From Candidatus Phosphitivorax anaerolimi (GTDB taxonomy: Bacteria > Desulfobacterota > Desulfomonilia > UBA1062): a stretch of DNA of 64,000 nucleotides. The notes under the pieces were generated by a model. That model was given only the letters and a program-made list of their open reading frames with translations. It did no database searches and had not been told where the DNA came from. The stretch's first letter is position 1, and every line of letters begins with the position of its first letter. Positions 8,260 through 17,475 of this stretch are shown one piece after another. The translations under genes and the position numbers were made by a program. The stretch is taken from positions 94,223 through 158,222 of the forward strand of contig MPOS01000011.1 of assembly GCA_001896555.1 (NCBI GenBank). Reading direction: 5' to 3'.

Positions 8260-8399
8260 GATATTCCTCGTCTTTCTCTCGATAATGTTCTCGCGGTTGT
8301 TTTGTATCACACCTGACCCGGTAAGGGAACCTTTTGAGTCATGGAATATTATTTAAGAACTCATGCGAATTTCACGAGGTGAAGGCCCGTAAAATCCGG

Positions 8400-8429
8400 T
8401 TGACAAATGGCAAAGATACAGGATATCGA
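8400..8429 (+). promoter_or_regulatory. Promoter of tRNA-Val
   Basis: TTGACA at 8400-8405 is followed 17-18 bases later by ATATCG/TATCGA at 8423-8429, about 12 bases before the tRNA 5' end. Confidence 0.5.
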
Positions 8430-8441
8430 AAGGGCACATAC

Positions 8442-8516
8442 AGGCACGTAGCTCAGGGGGAGAGCACCACCTTGACGCGGTGGGGGTCCAGGGTTCAAAT
8501 CCCTGCGTGCCTACCA
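8442..8516 (+). tRNA. tRNA-Val (anticodon GAC)
   Basis: The acceptor AGGCACG pairs with CGTGCCT, the D-arm is GCTC/GAGC, the anticodon stem CCACC/GGTGG encloses TTGACGC (anticodon GAC), and the T-arm CAGGG/CCCTG encloses TTCAAAT. CCA is encoded at 8514-8516. The length is 75 bases. Confidence 0.95.
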
Positions 8517-8559
8517 TTTTCCCCTTCATTCATGCTGTTCCGCAGCTCAACAAATCCCA

Positions 8560-9258
8560 TTACCGTGGGTTTGCTGTGGCCATGGTTATTTCAGGGGCCT
8601 CGGGCGGCAGGACCAGCAGGTGTCTCTCCTGGGCCTTCTCTGTAGTGACGCCCTCCACCCTGTTTGTCGCTCTTACGAATATCTCTTCGGTTGCCGGTTC
8701 TCCATCGTAGGAATACCCGAATATCATGGAACCGTCGTACAGGCGGGTCATGGAATAATCGCTGTCTTCGATTTGGCACTCCACCGATGCGATGCCGTCA
8801 TAATCGCTCACGCAGGCCACAACCTTCTTCAACTCCCGGTCATGGTAGGCATAATAGATGGCAGGCCCATCACCGTGGATGGCCGGGTTGCGTGGGGCCT
8901 TGGCATAGATCACGCTGTCTGCATTGAGACGCAGGCTGCCGATGTTGAAATCACTATCCAGGTCCGCGAGATCGTGGATGTTGTTCAGTGCGAGCGTGTT
9001 GGCATCGATACGGAAATTCCAGTTGCTGATATCGGCGGTTCTGGTTTGCCCGGTTGCGGCATCGTAATAATTAAAGACGATTGCATCGCTGTAAAGGTCC
9101 TTCATATTGTTGACGCCCCAGTGGAATGCATCCCACAGGGTAGTCTGCGGGGCCGATACACTGTCATCGGCATAGATCATGCGGTGCACGAGATTGCCGT
9201 CGCCCGTTTCCATGAAGAGATCGGCACAGACCGACCTGCAGCGGGCCATATAGTTGTT
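8560..9258 (-). pseudogene. Protective-antigen-like lipoprotein, C-terminal fragment
   Basis: This is the in-frame continuation, after an internal TAG (9259-9261), of the fragment at 9259-9918. The junction reads VGD-stop-NNYMARCRSVCADLF; in anthrax protective antigen (PA) and related binary-toxin B proteins the equivalent position is a GxW/NWS tryptophan followed by the segment LVERRIAAVNP, here LVHRMIYADDS. The next part, TTLWDAFHWGVN and ADISNWNFRID, parallels PA residues reading MTLKEALKIAFG and KDITEFDFNFD, so the end of the pore domain and the following domain are present. The last 90 residues do not resemble the PA receptor-binding domain. A single G-to-A change from TGG explains the stop. 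Confidence 0.65.
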
Positions 9259-9918
9259 CTAGTCTCCAACGTTGACATACTCGCCGGAATCAGGATCCAT
9301 CTTCATGACGTCCGCCTCGATCTGGGTCATGGTAATGCTGACCGGCAGGCCGCATTCGAAGTTTTGCAGGTCCTGCAGGGTCAGAACGATCGGATCGCCC
9401 GAATCATCCTTGTCCACCACCCAGTACACGCCGCTTTGCTGGGGATAGGTGGATCCGGGTTCGAGCATCTTGATTGTTGTGGAAGGGGTCAGGGTTGCAA
9501 TGGGCCGCCCGCCGATCTGAAGGGTCAGCGTCGGCTTGATGTTGCTGGCAATGGCCGTGCCGTAATTATAGGCCTTGAGATAAAGCTTTATGCTGGCGGC
9601 ATTTGCCGGGTTGGTCGTGACGGCTTTCGACCACTGCTCGGTTGAAGCTTCATGGCTTTCGGAGGCGTGTGAATACGTCGTGGAATGCGAGGAAGTATTA
9701 CTGTAACCACCCGATACACTGGTTTTGACCTCTCCCTTGGCTGTCAGGCCTGAGTCGGTGCCTCCGAATTTGTATTCTGCACCCACCATAACCTCGACAC
9801 CGGCATTTATATGCCATTCATGGGAGACAGAGCTGCTGATTTCGTTGGTGGTGGTCCAGGAGGTCCCCTTTTCGATCGACTCCCCCTGAGAGTATTCGAT
9901 GTCCTGGTTCAGGGTCAC
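9259..9918 (-). pseudogene. Protective-antigen-like lipoprotein, pore-domain fragment
   Basis: This fragment aligns with domain 2 of anthrax protective antigen, which forms the heptameric beta-barrel pore. Landmarks are SHEWHINAGVEVMVGAEYKF and SVSGGYSNTSSHSTTYSHAS (PA: EVHGNAEVHASFFD and SAGFSNSNSSTVAIDHS), then TEQWSKAVTTNPANAASIKL with LKAYNYGTA (PA: AETMGLNTADTARLNANIRY, VNTGTA), and LTLQIGGRPIATL. It begins in a different frame from the N-terminal fragment; the GTG at 9918 overlaps that fragment's TGA. Adding one G to the GGG run (plus strand CCC 9925-9927) fuses the two frames. It ends at an in-frame TAG after VNVGD. Homology is judged by eye from known PA sequence. Confidence 0.7.
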
Positions 9919-10565
9919 GCTGTACCCGAGTAATCGAATGAAATATCTGGAGTTGCAGGCACCATGGGATAATCACCCGGTGTTTGGACCGATACGTCCA
10001 TGTTCAGGCCGCTCACCTCCAGCAGATCGTCGAACGGGTCCTGATCGGATGAACGCTGGTTGGGGTCTGTTTTATAGTAAGGCCGGTCAAGGCTGAACGT
10101 GTCCCAGGGCAGGCACTTGCCTGAGTCATACACATAGCCATACATCTCAAGGTAATTGGGAATGCCGTCGGAATCGTTGTCATAGCCTTCGCCGTCATGG
10201 ATGCCGTCGCCGTTGTCATCCTGATCGAGAGCGGCGATCACACCGTCACGGTCCTCATCCGGTATGAAATCATAAGGACCGAAAACCGCGGATGCAAAAA
10301 TCTCCTGATAATCGGACAGGCCGTCCCTGTCGCTGTCCGGATGATTGGGGTCGGTACCCAATATGTCGGTCTCGACATCATCGGGAATGCCGTCGCTGTC
10401 GCTATCAGGTGCCGTTGATTCCTCAATAAGCACTACGAGCTCACCCACCAATGCAACAGGTTTTGGGTTTTGTTCGCTGTACAGGGCAGTACTGCTGTTA
10501 TGAGAATCCGAGCAGGACACGAGAAAAAATACCGAAAAAATCAAGGCATACGCAGTCTTCTTCAT
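9915..10565 (-). pseudogene. Protective-antigen-like lipoprotein, N-terminal Ca2+-binding fragment
   Basis: This fragment begins with a lipoprotein signal (MKKTAYALIFSVFFLVSC, Cys as lipidation site). Thrombospondin-type-3-like acidic repeats follow (DSDSDGIPDDVE, DSDRDGLSDYQE, DNGDGIHDGEGYDNDSDGIP). After these comes the segment YLEMYGYVYD ... YYKTDPNQRSSDQDPFDDLL, EVSGLNMDVSVQTPGDYPMV, matching the Ca2+-binding core of protective antigen and clostridial binary toxin B proteins. The PA14 domain usual in toxins is absent. ATG 10565 has GAGGAG at 6 bases; the frame opens earlier at 10595. It stops at TGA 9915-9917, where the next fragment takes over in another frame. Reassembled, the gene would encode about 668 residues. 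No enzymatic A-component is nearby. Confidence 0.72.
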
Positions 10566-11034
10566 GGCGGGCTCCTCAAGATAAGTCAATTCCATTCGAA
10601 ATTAAAAGTGGATCTAAAAAACATAGTAAAACCGAAGCCTTGTCAACGAGAAATGTTTGCGGTAGTTTCAACGTCATCGGGACCGGGGATTCCCGGTTGG
10701 AATTGCCGGGATCGGGCGCCGGTGATAGAAGCAAGAATATTAAGGCATTATCCAGATGTTTGAAGGACTGATGCCTTTTACAAAAAGGCAAAGGTATTCG
10801 GAAGAATTGTTCCGGGCTCATGCCAACAACACTCTATAATCATTATTTTTTACAACTTTGTTGCTTTCATTTTTCAATCGTGCTAATTCCAGGTAACTGA
10901 CAAGGTGCCGGCAAGCAGCCGGCATCGGTGTCGAGCACAGATCAAGCAAAAAAAGGATCGTAAATCAGGCACGTTGAAGGCAAGCGACACAGCGTTCGCA
11001 TTCCTATCGTGCCTACTATTTTTATGGAGAACAT
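10566..11034. other. Intergenic region, 469 bp, upstream of thrS
   Basis: No gene was recognised. The region is AT-rich around 10830-10890 (TATAAT at 10835-10840 without a well-spaced -35). It contains a perfect hairpin at 10906-10924 (TGCCGGC, loop AAGCA, GCCGGCA) in what is probably the thrS leader. No T-box or other riboswitch consensus was found by eye. Confidence 0.45.
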
Positions 11035-12921
11035 ATGTCTCAGCGTACCGTGACCGTGGACGGCAAGAGCATTTCCACGGATGGATCCATCATCAGGGAC
11101 GTCGTTCGCGACAAGCGCGCCGTTGCCGCGAGGGTAGGCGGCCGGCTGGTCGACCTGAGCGCCCCTCTGGACGAAGGCCAGGATATCGAGACCGTGCCCG
11201 CAGACTCAGATGAGGGCGTGCACATCATCCGCCACTCGGCCGCGCACGTCATGGCCGAGGCGGTCAAGCAGCTCTTCCCCGACGCAAAACCCACTATCGG
11301 GCCGGCAACCGAGGACGGCTTCTACTACGACTTCGACCGGAGCCAGAGCTTCACCCCGGAAGACCTCGAAAAGATCGAGAAGAAGATGGAAGAGCTGGTG
11401 AAGGCCGATCTTCCCTTTATACGTAAGGATATGAGCAGGCAGGAGGCCATCGCCTTTTTCCGGGAAAAGGGCGAGCCCTACAAGGTTGAGATCATCCAGG
11501 ACATGGATGATGATGTCTGCGACGTTTCGCTCTACGAGCAGGGTTCGTTCGTCGACCTGTGCCGGGGGCCGCACGTGCCGTCGACCGGGTATATCAAGGC
11601 ATTCAAGCTCCTGTCTATCGCTGGCGCCTACTGGCGGGGAGACGAGAAGAACCAGATGCTCCAGCGCATCTACGGAACCGCGTTCAGCTCGCCCAAGGAG
11701 CTGAAAAACTACCTGGACTTTTTGGAAGAGGCCAAAAAGCGCGACCACCGCAAGCTCGGCAGGGAGCTCGACCTGTTCATGTTCTCGGACGACGCAGGCC
11801 CGGGGCTCGTGATCTACATGCCCAAGGGCGGCAGGCTGAGAAGCCTCATCGAGGAGTTCGAGAAAAAGCTCCATTTCCGCAGGGGCTACGACATCGTCTA
11901 TGGCCCGAACATCCTCAGGGGCAGGCTCTGGGAAATCTCCGGGCACATGGACAACTACAAGGAGAACATGTACTTCACCGAGCTCGACGGCCAGCTCTAC
12001 GGCATCAAGCCCATGAACTGCCTCTCGCATATCATGATCTACAAATCAAAGGTCCGCAGCTACCGTGATCTGCCCTTGCGGTACTTCGAGCTGGGCAGCG
12101 TCACCCGCAACGAGAAATCGGGCGTGATCCACGGCCTGCTGCGCACCCGGCAGTTCACCCAGGACGACGCCCACATTTTCTGCAGGCCGGACCAGCTCAT
12201 CGACGAGATTACCGCGATCATCGACATGGTCGCCGATGTCATGGCCATCTTCGGGTTCTCCTACGACATGGAGATCAGCACCCGGCCCGAGCAGTCCATG
12301 GGCTCTGAAGAGATGTGGGATATGGCCACGCAGGCCTTGAAGGATGCTCTCGACAAGAAGGGGCTGCCCTACGACATCAACGAGGGTGACGGCGCGTTCT
12401 ACGGCCCCAAGATCGATGTGAAGATCAAAGACGCCATCGGCAGGTCATGGCAGTGCGCCACCATCCAGTGCGACTTCCAGATGCCCGAGCGCTTCGACAT
12501 GCACTACATCGGCTCCGACGGCGAGCGGCATAGGCCCGTCATGCTCCACCGGGTCATCCTGGGCTCCATCGAGCGGTTTATCGGCGTGCTCATCGAGCAC
12601 TTCGCCGGTGCGTTCCCGGTGTGGATCGCACCCGTTCAGGCAGTGGTGATGAATATCACAGACGCTCAGGCCGACTATGCAGCCGATGTGGCGGCCCGGC
12701 TCCGGGCGAACGATGTCCGGATCGAGCTGGATACGCGCAACGAGAAGATCGGCTACAAGATCCGGGAGGCCAGGCAGCAGAAGGTCCCATACATGGTTAT
12801 CATGGGCGACCGGGAGAAGGAAGAGGGCACCATCACTGTGCGCGAGCGCAGCGGCGACCAGAAGACCATGACCGTAGATGAGTTCATCAAAATCATCCGC
12901 GAGGCGCAGCCTGTGATTTAA
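11035..12921 (+). CDS. thrS: Threonine-tRNA ligase
   Basis: This 628-residue class II aminoacyl-tRNA synthetase has, in order, an N-terminal TGS domain (residues 1-60) and the SAD editing domain, with [20 protein letters not shown] and the zinc-like [10 protein letters not shown]. The catalytic core follows, with Zn ligands in PMNCLSH, DDAHIFC and VMLHRVILG, then the anticodon-binding domain (from about 530). Motif 2 is visible as [15 protein letters not shown]. The length is slightly below the E. coli enzyme. It heads the conserved thrS-infC-rpmI-rplT-pheS-pheT cluster. Confidence 0.97.
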   Translation: MSQRTVTVDGKSISTDGSIIRDVVRDKRAVAARVGGRLVDLSAPLDEGQDIETVPADSDEGVHIIRHSAAHVMAEAVKQLFPDAKPTIGPATEDGFYYDFDRSQSFTPEDLEKIEKKMEELVKADLPFIRKDMSRQEAIAFFREKGEPYKVEIIQDMDDDVCDVSLYEQGSFVDLCRGPHVPSTGYIKAFKLLSIAGAYWRGDEKNQMLQRIYGTAFSSPKELKNYLDFLEEAKKRDHRKLGRELDLFMFSDDAGPGLVIYMPKGGRLRSLIEEFEKKLHFRRGYDIVYGPNILRGRLWEISGHMDNYKENMYFTELDGQLYGIKPMNCLSHIMIYKSKVRSYRDLPLRYFELGSVTRNEKSGVIHGLLRTRQFTQDDAHIFCRPDQLIDEITAIIDMVADVMAIFGFSYDMEISTRPEQSMGSEEMWDMATQALKDALDKKGLPYDINEGDGAFYGPKIDVKIKDAIGRSWQCATIQCDFQMPERFDMHYIGSDGERHRPVMLHRVILGSIERFIGVLIEHFAGAFPVWIAPVQAVVMNITDAQADYAADVAARLRANDVRIELDTRNEKIGYKIREARQQKVPYMVIMGDREKEEGTITVRERSGDQKTMTVDEFIKIIREAQPVI

Positions 12922-12986
12922 AGCATGTTGACAATAAGTATATCTCTAGGTTACAAAAGCGCGTAATTTTTCCCAAGGAGGGTGTT

Positions 12987-13529
12987 ATAGCTAAGGACTT
13001 TGAGAAAAAAATCGGAAAAGGCAAGGACACGATCAGGGTCAACGACCAGATCTCCGCAGAAAGCGTCCGAGTCATATCGCCCGATGGAGAGCAGCTTGGG
13101 ATCATGACCGTGCCCGTGGCCATCGAGCGCGCCCGGGATTATGGCATGGACCTCGTTGAGGTTGCGCCCACTGCCAACCCTCCTGTCTGCCGTATCATGG
13201 AATATGGCAAGTACAAGTACGAGAAATCGAAACGCGAGCATGCCGCGAGAAAAAAGCAGACAGTGGTCGTCATCAAGGAGATCAAGTTCCGGCCCAAGAC
13301 CGATGAGCATGACTACCAGTTCAAGCTGAAGCACATCGAGCGGTTCCTGAAGGCGAAGAACAAGGTAAAGGTTGTGATACGATTCCGGGGACGGGAGATC
13401 ATCCATATGGACAAGGGGATGCAGATGCTGAATCGCGTCTGCTCGGATCTTGAGGAACTCGCCGCCGTCGAGAGCGGGCCCAAGAGTGAAGGGCGCACCA
13501 TGGTCATGATGCTCGCCCCGAAAACATGA
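12987..13529 (+). CDS. infC: Translation initiation factor IF-3 (ATA start)
   Basis: This 180-residue IF-3 prevents premature subunit joining and proofreads initiator tRNA. The N-domain includes TIRVNDQISAESVRVISPDG and the C-domain KFRPKTDEHDYQFKLKHIER. An ATG-based scan would start only at 13104, losing 39 conserved residues. In frame upstream, ATA at 12987 follows AAGGAGGG (12975-12982) with a 4-base gap and no other start codon fits. IF-3 genes in many bacteria use AUU/AUA/AUC starts, which let IF-3 repress its own synthesis by discriminating against the codon. The same autoregulation is inferred here. Confidence 0.93.
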   Translation: MAKDFEKKIGKGKDTIRVNDQISAESVRVISPDGEQLGIMTVPVAIERARDYGMDLVEVAPTANPPVCRIMEYGKYKYEKSKREHAARKKQTVVVIKEIKFRPKTDEHDYQFKLKHIERFLKAKNKVKVVIRFRGREIIHMDKGMQMLNRVCSDLEELAAVESGPKSEGRTMVMMLAPKT

Positions 13530-13540
13530 GGAGCAATAAG

Positions 13541-13735
13541 ATGAAGATCAAGACAAACAGGAGTGCAGCGAAAAGATTCTCGCTGACCGGCAAGGGCAAG
13601 GTAAAGAGAAACAAGGCATACGCGAGCCACCTTCTCTCATCGAAGAGCCCCAAGCGTAAACGGAACTTGAGAAAGGCGACCGTGGTTGATTCCGCCAACA
13701 TGAGCGGCGTCAGACGGATGCTGCCTTATCTATAA
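13541..13735 (+). CDS. rpmI: 50S ribosomal protein L35
   Basis: This is a 64-residue basic protein with MKIKTNRSAAKRFSLTGKGK and a Lys/Arg-rich body, typical of L35. The frame opens at 13526, but ATG 13541 preceded by GAGGAG is the family start. It lies 11 bases after infC and 21 before rplT. Confidence 0.96.
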   Translation: MKIKTNRSAAKRFSLTGKGKVKRNKAYASHLLSSKSPKRKRNLRKATVVDSANMSGVRRMLPYL

Positions 13736-13756
13736 ACAACAGAGGGAAAAAGATCC

Positions 13757-14104
13757 ATGCGAGTAAAGCGCGGCATTATCGGAATCAGGAAGAAGAGAAA
13801 GCTCCACCGGCTCACCAAGGGCTTTGTGGGCGGCAGGAACAACCTCCTCAGGGCGGCCAAGGAGACTCTGGAGAGGAGTATGGCCTTTGCATATCGCGAC
13901 AGGCGCCTGCGCAAGCGTGAGTTCAGACGGCTGTGGATCGCTCGGATCAACGCCGCTGTCAGGGAGCGGGGATACACCTATTCCCGGTTCATCCACGCGC
14001 TGGACGCCAAGGGCGTCGGCCTGGACAGAAAGGTCTTGGCGGAGATCGCGGTAACCGATCCCAAGGGGTTTTCCTACATCGTCGAGAGAGTATCCCAATC
14101 ATAA
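13757..14104 (+). CDS. rplT: 50S ribosomal protein L20
   Basis: This 115-residue protein opens MRVKRGIIGIRKKRKLHRLT, with KGFVGGRNNLLRAAKETLER and the C-terminal globular domain RLWIARINAAVRERGYTYSR. L20 binds 23S rRNA early in assembly and represses its operon in several bacteria. The stop directly abuts the pheS start. Confidence 0.97.
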   Translation: MRVKRGIIGIRKKRKLHRLTKGFVGGRNNLLRAAKETLERSMAFAYRDRRLRKREFRRLWIARINAAVRERGYTYSRFIHALDAKGVGLDRKVLAEIAVTDPKGFSYIVERVSQS

Positions 14105-15109
14105 ATGGAAAAACAGCTTGAAGCGTTAAAGCAGTCCTTTTGCGAGGAGCTGGATCAGGCACATCGAGCTGAAGACATCGAGCCCATGCGGGTGAAGTAC
14201 CTGGGGAGAAAGGGGGCGCTCACCTCCATTCTCCGCCAGATGGGCACCCTCGGTCCGCAAGAGAGGCCCCGCATCGGCGCCCTTTCCAACAAGCTCAAAA
14301 ACTTCATCGAGCAGGCCCTGGCAAACAAGCTCGACGAGCTCAAGCGCGTCTCCGCCGCGGGCGGCATCGATGTGACTCTGCCCGGGAGGACCCCCCGGAG
14401 GGGCAGCATCCATATCATCAACTCGGTGATCAGCGAGCTGGAAGACATCTTTATGAGCCTCGGATTCACCATCGCGTCAGGCCCCGAGGTCGAGGACGAC
14501 TATCACAACTTCGAGGCACTGAACATCCCCGAGCACCATCCTGCCCGCGACATGCAGGACACCTTCTACATCGACAAGGGCATCCTGCTGCGTACGCACA
14601 CCTCGCCGGTCCAGATCCGGGTGATGGAAAAGACCGGGCTGCCCGTGAGGATCATCGCCCCGGGCAAGGTCTATCGGTGCGACTCCGATGTGAGCCACAC
14701 GCCCATGTTTCACCAGATCGAGGGCCTGTGGGTGGAAGAGGGCATCACCCTGGCCCATCTCAAGGGTGTGCTCTACGAGTTCATCCACCGGCTCTTCGGC
14801 ACGGATGTGCCGCTGAGGTTCCGGCCGTCGTTCTTCCCCTTCACCGAGCCCTCAGCCGAGGTGGATATCGGCTGCATCATGTGCAAGGGCAAGGGATGCC
14901 GGGTGTGCGGGAACTCCGGGTGGCTTGAGATCCTGGGCAGCGGCATGGTGGACCCGAATGTCTACCAGTATGTCGGCATCGACCCCGAGAGCGTGACCGG
15001 CTTCGCGTTCGGTCTGGGAATCGAGCGGATCGCCATGCTGAAATACGGGATCGACGACATCCGGCTGTTCTATGAGAACGACTTGAGATTCCTAAGCCAG
15101 TTCGCCTGA
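14105..15109 (+). CDS. pheS: Phenylalanine-tRNA ligase alpha subunit
   Basis: This 334-residue catalytic subunit has an N-terminal coiled coil (residues 1-90) and a class II core with HPARDMQDTFYI, LRTHTSPVQIRVM, FHQIEGLWVEE and the motif 3 GFAFGLGIERIAMLKYGIDD. ATG 14105 follows the rplT TAA with no gap, so translation is coupled. It forms an alpha2-beta2 enzyme with PheT. Confidence 0.97.
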   Translation: MEKQLEALKQSFCEELDQAHRAEDIEPMRVKYLGRKGALTSILRQMGTLGPQERPRIGALSNKLKNFIEQALANKLDELKRVSAAGGIDVTLPGRTPRRGSIHIINSVISELEDIFMSLGFTIASGPEVEDDYHNFEALNIPEHHPARDMQDTFYIDKGILLRTHTSPVQIRVMEKTGLPVRIIAPGKVYRCDSDVSHTPMFHQIEGLWVEEGITLAHLKGVLYEFIHRLFGTDVPLRFRPSFFPFTEPSAEVDIGCIMCKGKGCRVCGNSGWLEILGSGMVDPNVYQYVGIDPESVTGFAFGLGIERIAMLKYGIDDIRLFYENDLRFLSQFA

Positions 15110-15120
15110 GAAGGAAGGAC

Positions 15121-17475
15121 ATGAGACTCGGTTACAAATGGATCCTCGAATATCTTGACATAAAGCGCGAGGCGCGTGAGGTTGCCGATGCGCTCACCAT
15201 GAGCGGCACCGAGGTGGAGGAGATCATCCACGAGACCATCCCTCGGGAGGTCATCTGCGCCAGGCTCATCGAGGTGAAACAGCACCCCGATGCCGACAAG
15301 CTCAAACTCTGCATCGTGGATACCGGATCGGAAACGCTCCAGGTGGTGTGCGGGGCCCCCAACTGCCGCGAGGGCATGCTCAGCGCATTCGCCCCGATCG
15401 GCACGGACCTGGGTCCGGGCATGAAGGTGAAGAAGGCGAAGATCAGGGGCGTGGAGTCGTTCGGGGTCCTCGTGTCGGAGCGCGAACTCGGCCTCACCGA
15501 CGACCACACCGGCATCATGGAGATCGAGGCCGATCATAAAGCCGGTGATGTGCTGGTGGATGCCCTGGATCTGGAAGACTGGGTGTTCGAGATTAACGTC
15601 ACACCCAACCGGGGCGACTGCCTCTCGGTCATCGGCATCGCCCGGGAGCTCTCTGCCGTGTTCGGGGCCGAGTTGAAGAGGCCCGATCTCTCCTTGGTCG
15701 AATCGGACCCCCCGGCATCCCAGAGACTGAGCGTTGAGATCCTCGACAAAGACGCCTGCCCGCGGTACGCGGCCAGGGTTCTTCAGGGCGTGAAGATCGG
15801 CAAGAGCCCCTTCACCATGCGCAGGCGGCTCTTCCAGGCGGGCGTGCGGGCCATCAGCAACATCGTTGACGTGACCAACTACGTGATGCTCGAGTACGGC
15901 CAGCCCCTGCACGCATTCGACTCCTCCTTTATCGCAGGCGGCGGGATCGTGGTGCGCAAGGCCCGTGAAGGCGAGCTGTTCACTACCCTGGATTCAGTGG
16001 AGCGGCGTCTGGGACCCGACGATTTGCTCATCTGTGACAAAGAGAAGCCGGTGGCGCTTGCCGGCGTGATGGGAGGCGAGAACTCCGAGATCATGGACAC
16101 CACCACCGACGTGGTGCTGGAGAGCGCGTTCTTCGACCCGGTTGGCATCCGCAGGACGTCCAAGTGCCTGAACCTCTCGACCGAGGCGTCCTATCGCTTC
16201 GAGCGTGGGATCGACCCCGGCATCCAGGCCGAGGCCGCGACCCGGGCCGCACATCTCATGCAGAAGCTTGCCGGCGCCCGGGTGCTCAAGGGCGTGGTGG
16301 ACGTGAATCACCTCGACCTCAAGCCGAGGCGGATCGCGCTGCGGAAGAGCTATCTGAGCAGGGTCCTCGGTATGGGTACGATCGACGATCGCGATGTGGA
16401 GGCCATCCTCACCAGGCTCGGATTCGTTCTTACCGGCACGAAAGACGGCTGGAACGTGGACTCGCCTGCATTCCGGCACGATGTCACCCGGGAGATCGAC
16501 CTGGTGGAGGAGTTTATCAGGGTCTTCGGCATGGACAAGGTCAATGCCGAGCTGCCCACCTTCAGGCCCGTGATCTCGCCGGTAGAGAGGCTCAACTTCG
16601 ATAACCTGCGCACCGCCATGAGCGCCATGGGATACACCGAGGTGATCACCTACTCGTTCATCTCGCCAAGGTGGAATGTATTTTTCAGAGACAAGACGCT
16701 TGAGCTCCTCAACCCCATTTCTGATGAGATGAAGGTCATGCGGTCGTCCCTGATCCCGGGTCTTGCCATGGTGACGGGCAGGAACAAGAGCCTCCAGCGA
16801 AGGGACATGAGCCTCTTCGAGATCGGCAAGTGCTTCATCCCCACGGAAAAGGGCAGGCTGCCGCACGAAAGCGTCAGGCTGGGAGCCGTGCTCACCGGCC
16901 AGCGTGAAGAGACCCACTGGTCCGGCAAGCCGCGTGATGTGGACTTCTACGACATGAAGGGCCTGGCCGAGGCGCTGCTGCCGGGGTTGTCGGTGAAGCC
17001 CTCGGAGCACCCCTTCTACAAGCCCGGATACCAGGCCGATATCCTCCTGGGCGAGCGGATCGTGGGCCACCTGGGGGCCTTGAGCGAAGACATCCTGTCC
17101 ATGCTCGACATCACCGACGAGGTGTACGCCATGGAGGCTGACGCAGATGCAGTCCTCAGTAAGACGTTCAAGGGCGTGCAGGAGATCCCGAAGTTCCCCA
17201 TGACCTGGCGCGACCTCTCTCTGGTAGCGGACGAGGGCGTGGCCTACTCGGAGATCTTAAAAACCATCGAGGGTCTCAAGATCAGAGAGCTGCGGCAGAT
17301 CACGGCGGTCGATATCTATACCGGCGAGAAACTCGGTCCAGGCAAAAAGGGGATCACCATCAGGCTCACCTACCAGTCCGAAACCAGGACCCTGGAAGAC
17401 TCAATCATCAATAAATGGCAGGACAAGGTCATACAAACCCTTTCCTCGGAGCTCGGCATACAGTTGCGGCAGTAG
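15121..17475 (+). CDS. pheT: Phenylalanine-tRNA ligase beta subunit
   Basis: This 784-residue subunit has the EMAP/OB-fold tRNA-binding domain at about residues 40-150 (VICARLIEVKQHPDADKLKL), B3/B4 editing domain (AISNIVDVTNYVMLEYGQPL, HAFD), B5 domain, a class II-like core and the C-terminal anticodon-binding FDX-ACB domain (FPMTWRDLSLVAD). It has the full bacterial length. The 3' end overlaps the next reading frame by 61 bases. Confidence 0.97.
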   Translation: MRLGYKWILEYLDIKREAREVADALTMSGTEVEEIIHETIPREVICARLIEVKQHPDADKLKLCIVDTGSETLQVVCGAPNCREGMLSAFAPIGTDLGPGMKVKKAKIRGVESFGVLVSERELGLTDDHTGIMEIEADHKAGDVLVDALDLEDWVFEINVTPNRGDCLSVIGIARELSAVFGAELKRPDLSLVESDPPASQRLSVEILDKDACPRYAARVLQGVKIGKSPFTMRRRLFQAGVRAISNIVDVTNYVMLEYGQPLHAFDSSFIAGGGIVVRKAREGELFTTLDSVERRLGPDDLLICDKEKPVALAGVMGGENSEIMDTTTDVVLESAFFDPVGIRRTSKCLNLSTEASYRFERGIDPGIQAEAATRAAHLMQKLAGARVLKGVVDVNHLDLKPRRIALRKSYLSRVLGMGTIDDRDVEAILTRLGFVLTGTKDGWNVDSPAFRHDVTREIDLVEEFIRVFGMDKVNAELPTFRPVISPVERLNFDNLRTAMSAMGYTEVITYSFISPRWNVFFRDKTLELLNPISDEMKVMRSSLIPGLAMVTGRNKSLQRRDMSLFEIGKCFIPTEKGRLPHESVRLGAVLTGQREETHWSGKPRDVDFYDMKGLAEALLPGLSVKPSEHPFYKPGYQADILLGERIVGHLGALSEDILSMLDITDEVYAMEADADAVLSKTFKGVQEIPKFPMTWRDLSLVADEGVAYSEILKTIEGLKIRELRQITAVDIYTGEKLGPGKKGITIRLTYQSETRTLEDSIINKWQDKVIQTLSSELGIQLRQ

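Noticed and set aside
10830..10930. T-box riboswitch upstream of thrS
   Set aside because: No T-box consensus or antiterminator pairing was found; only one short hairpin without a U-tract.
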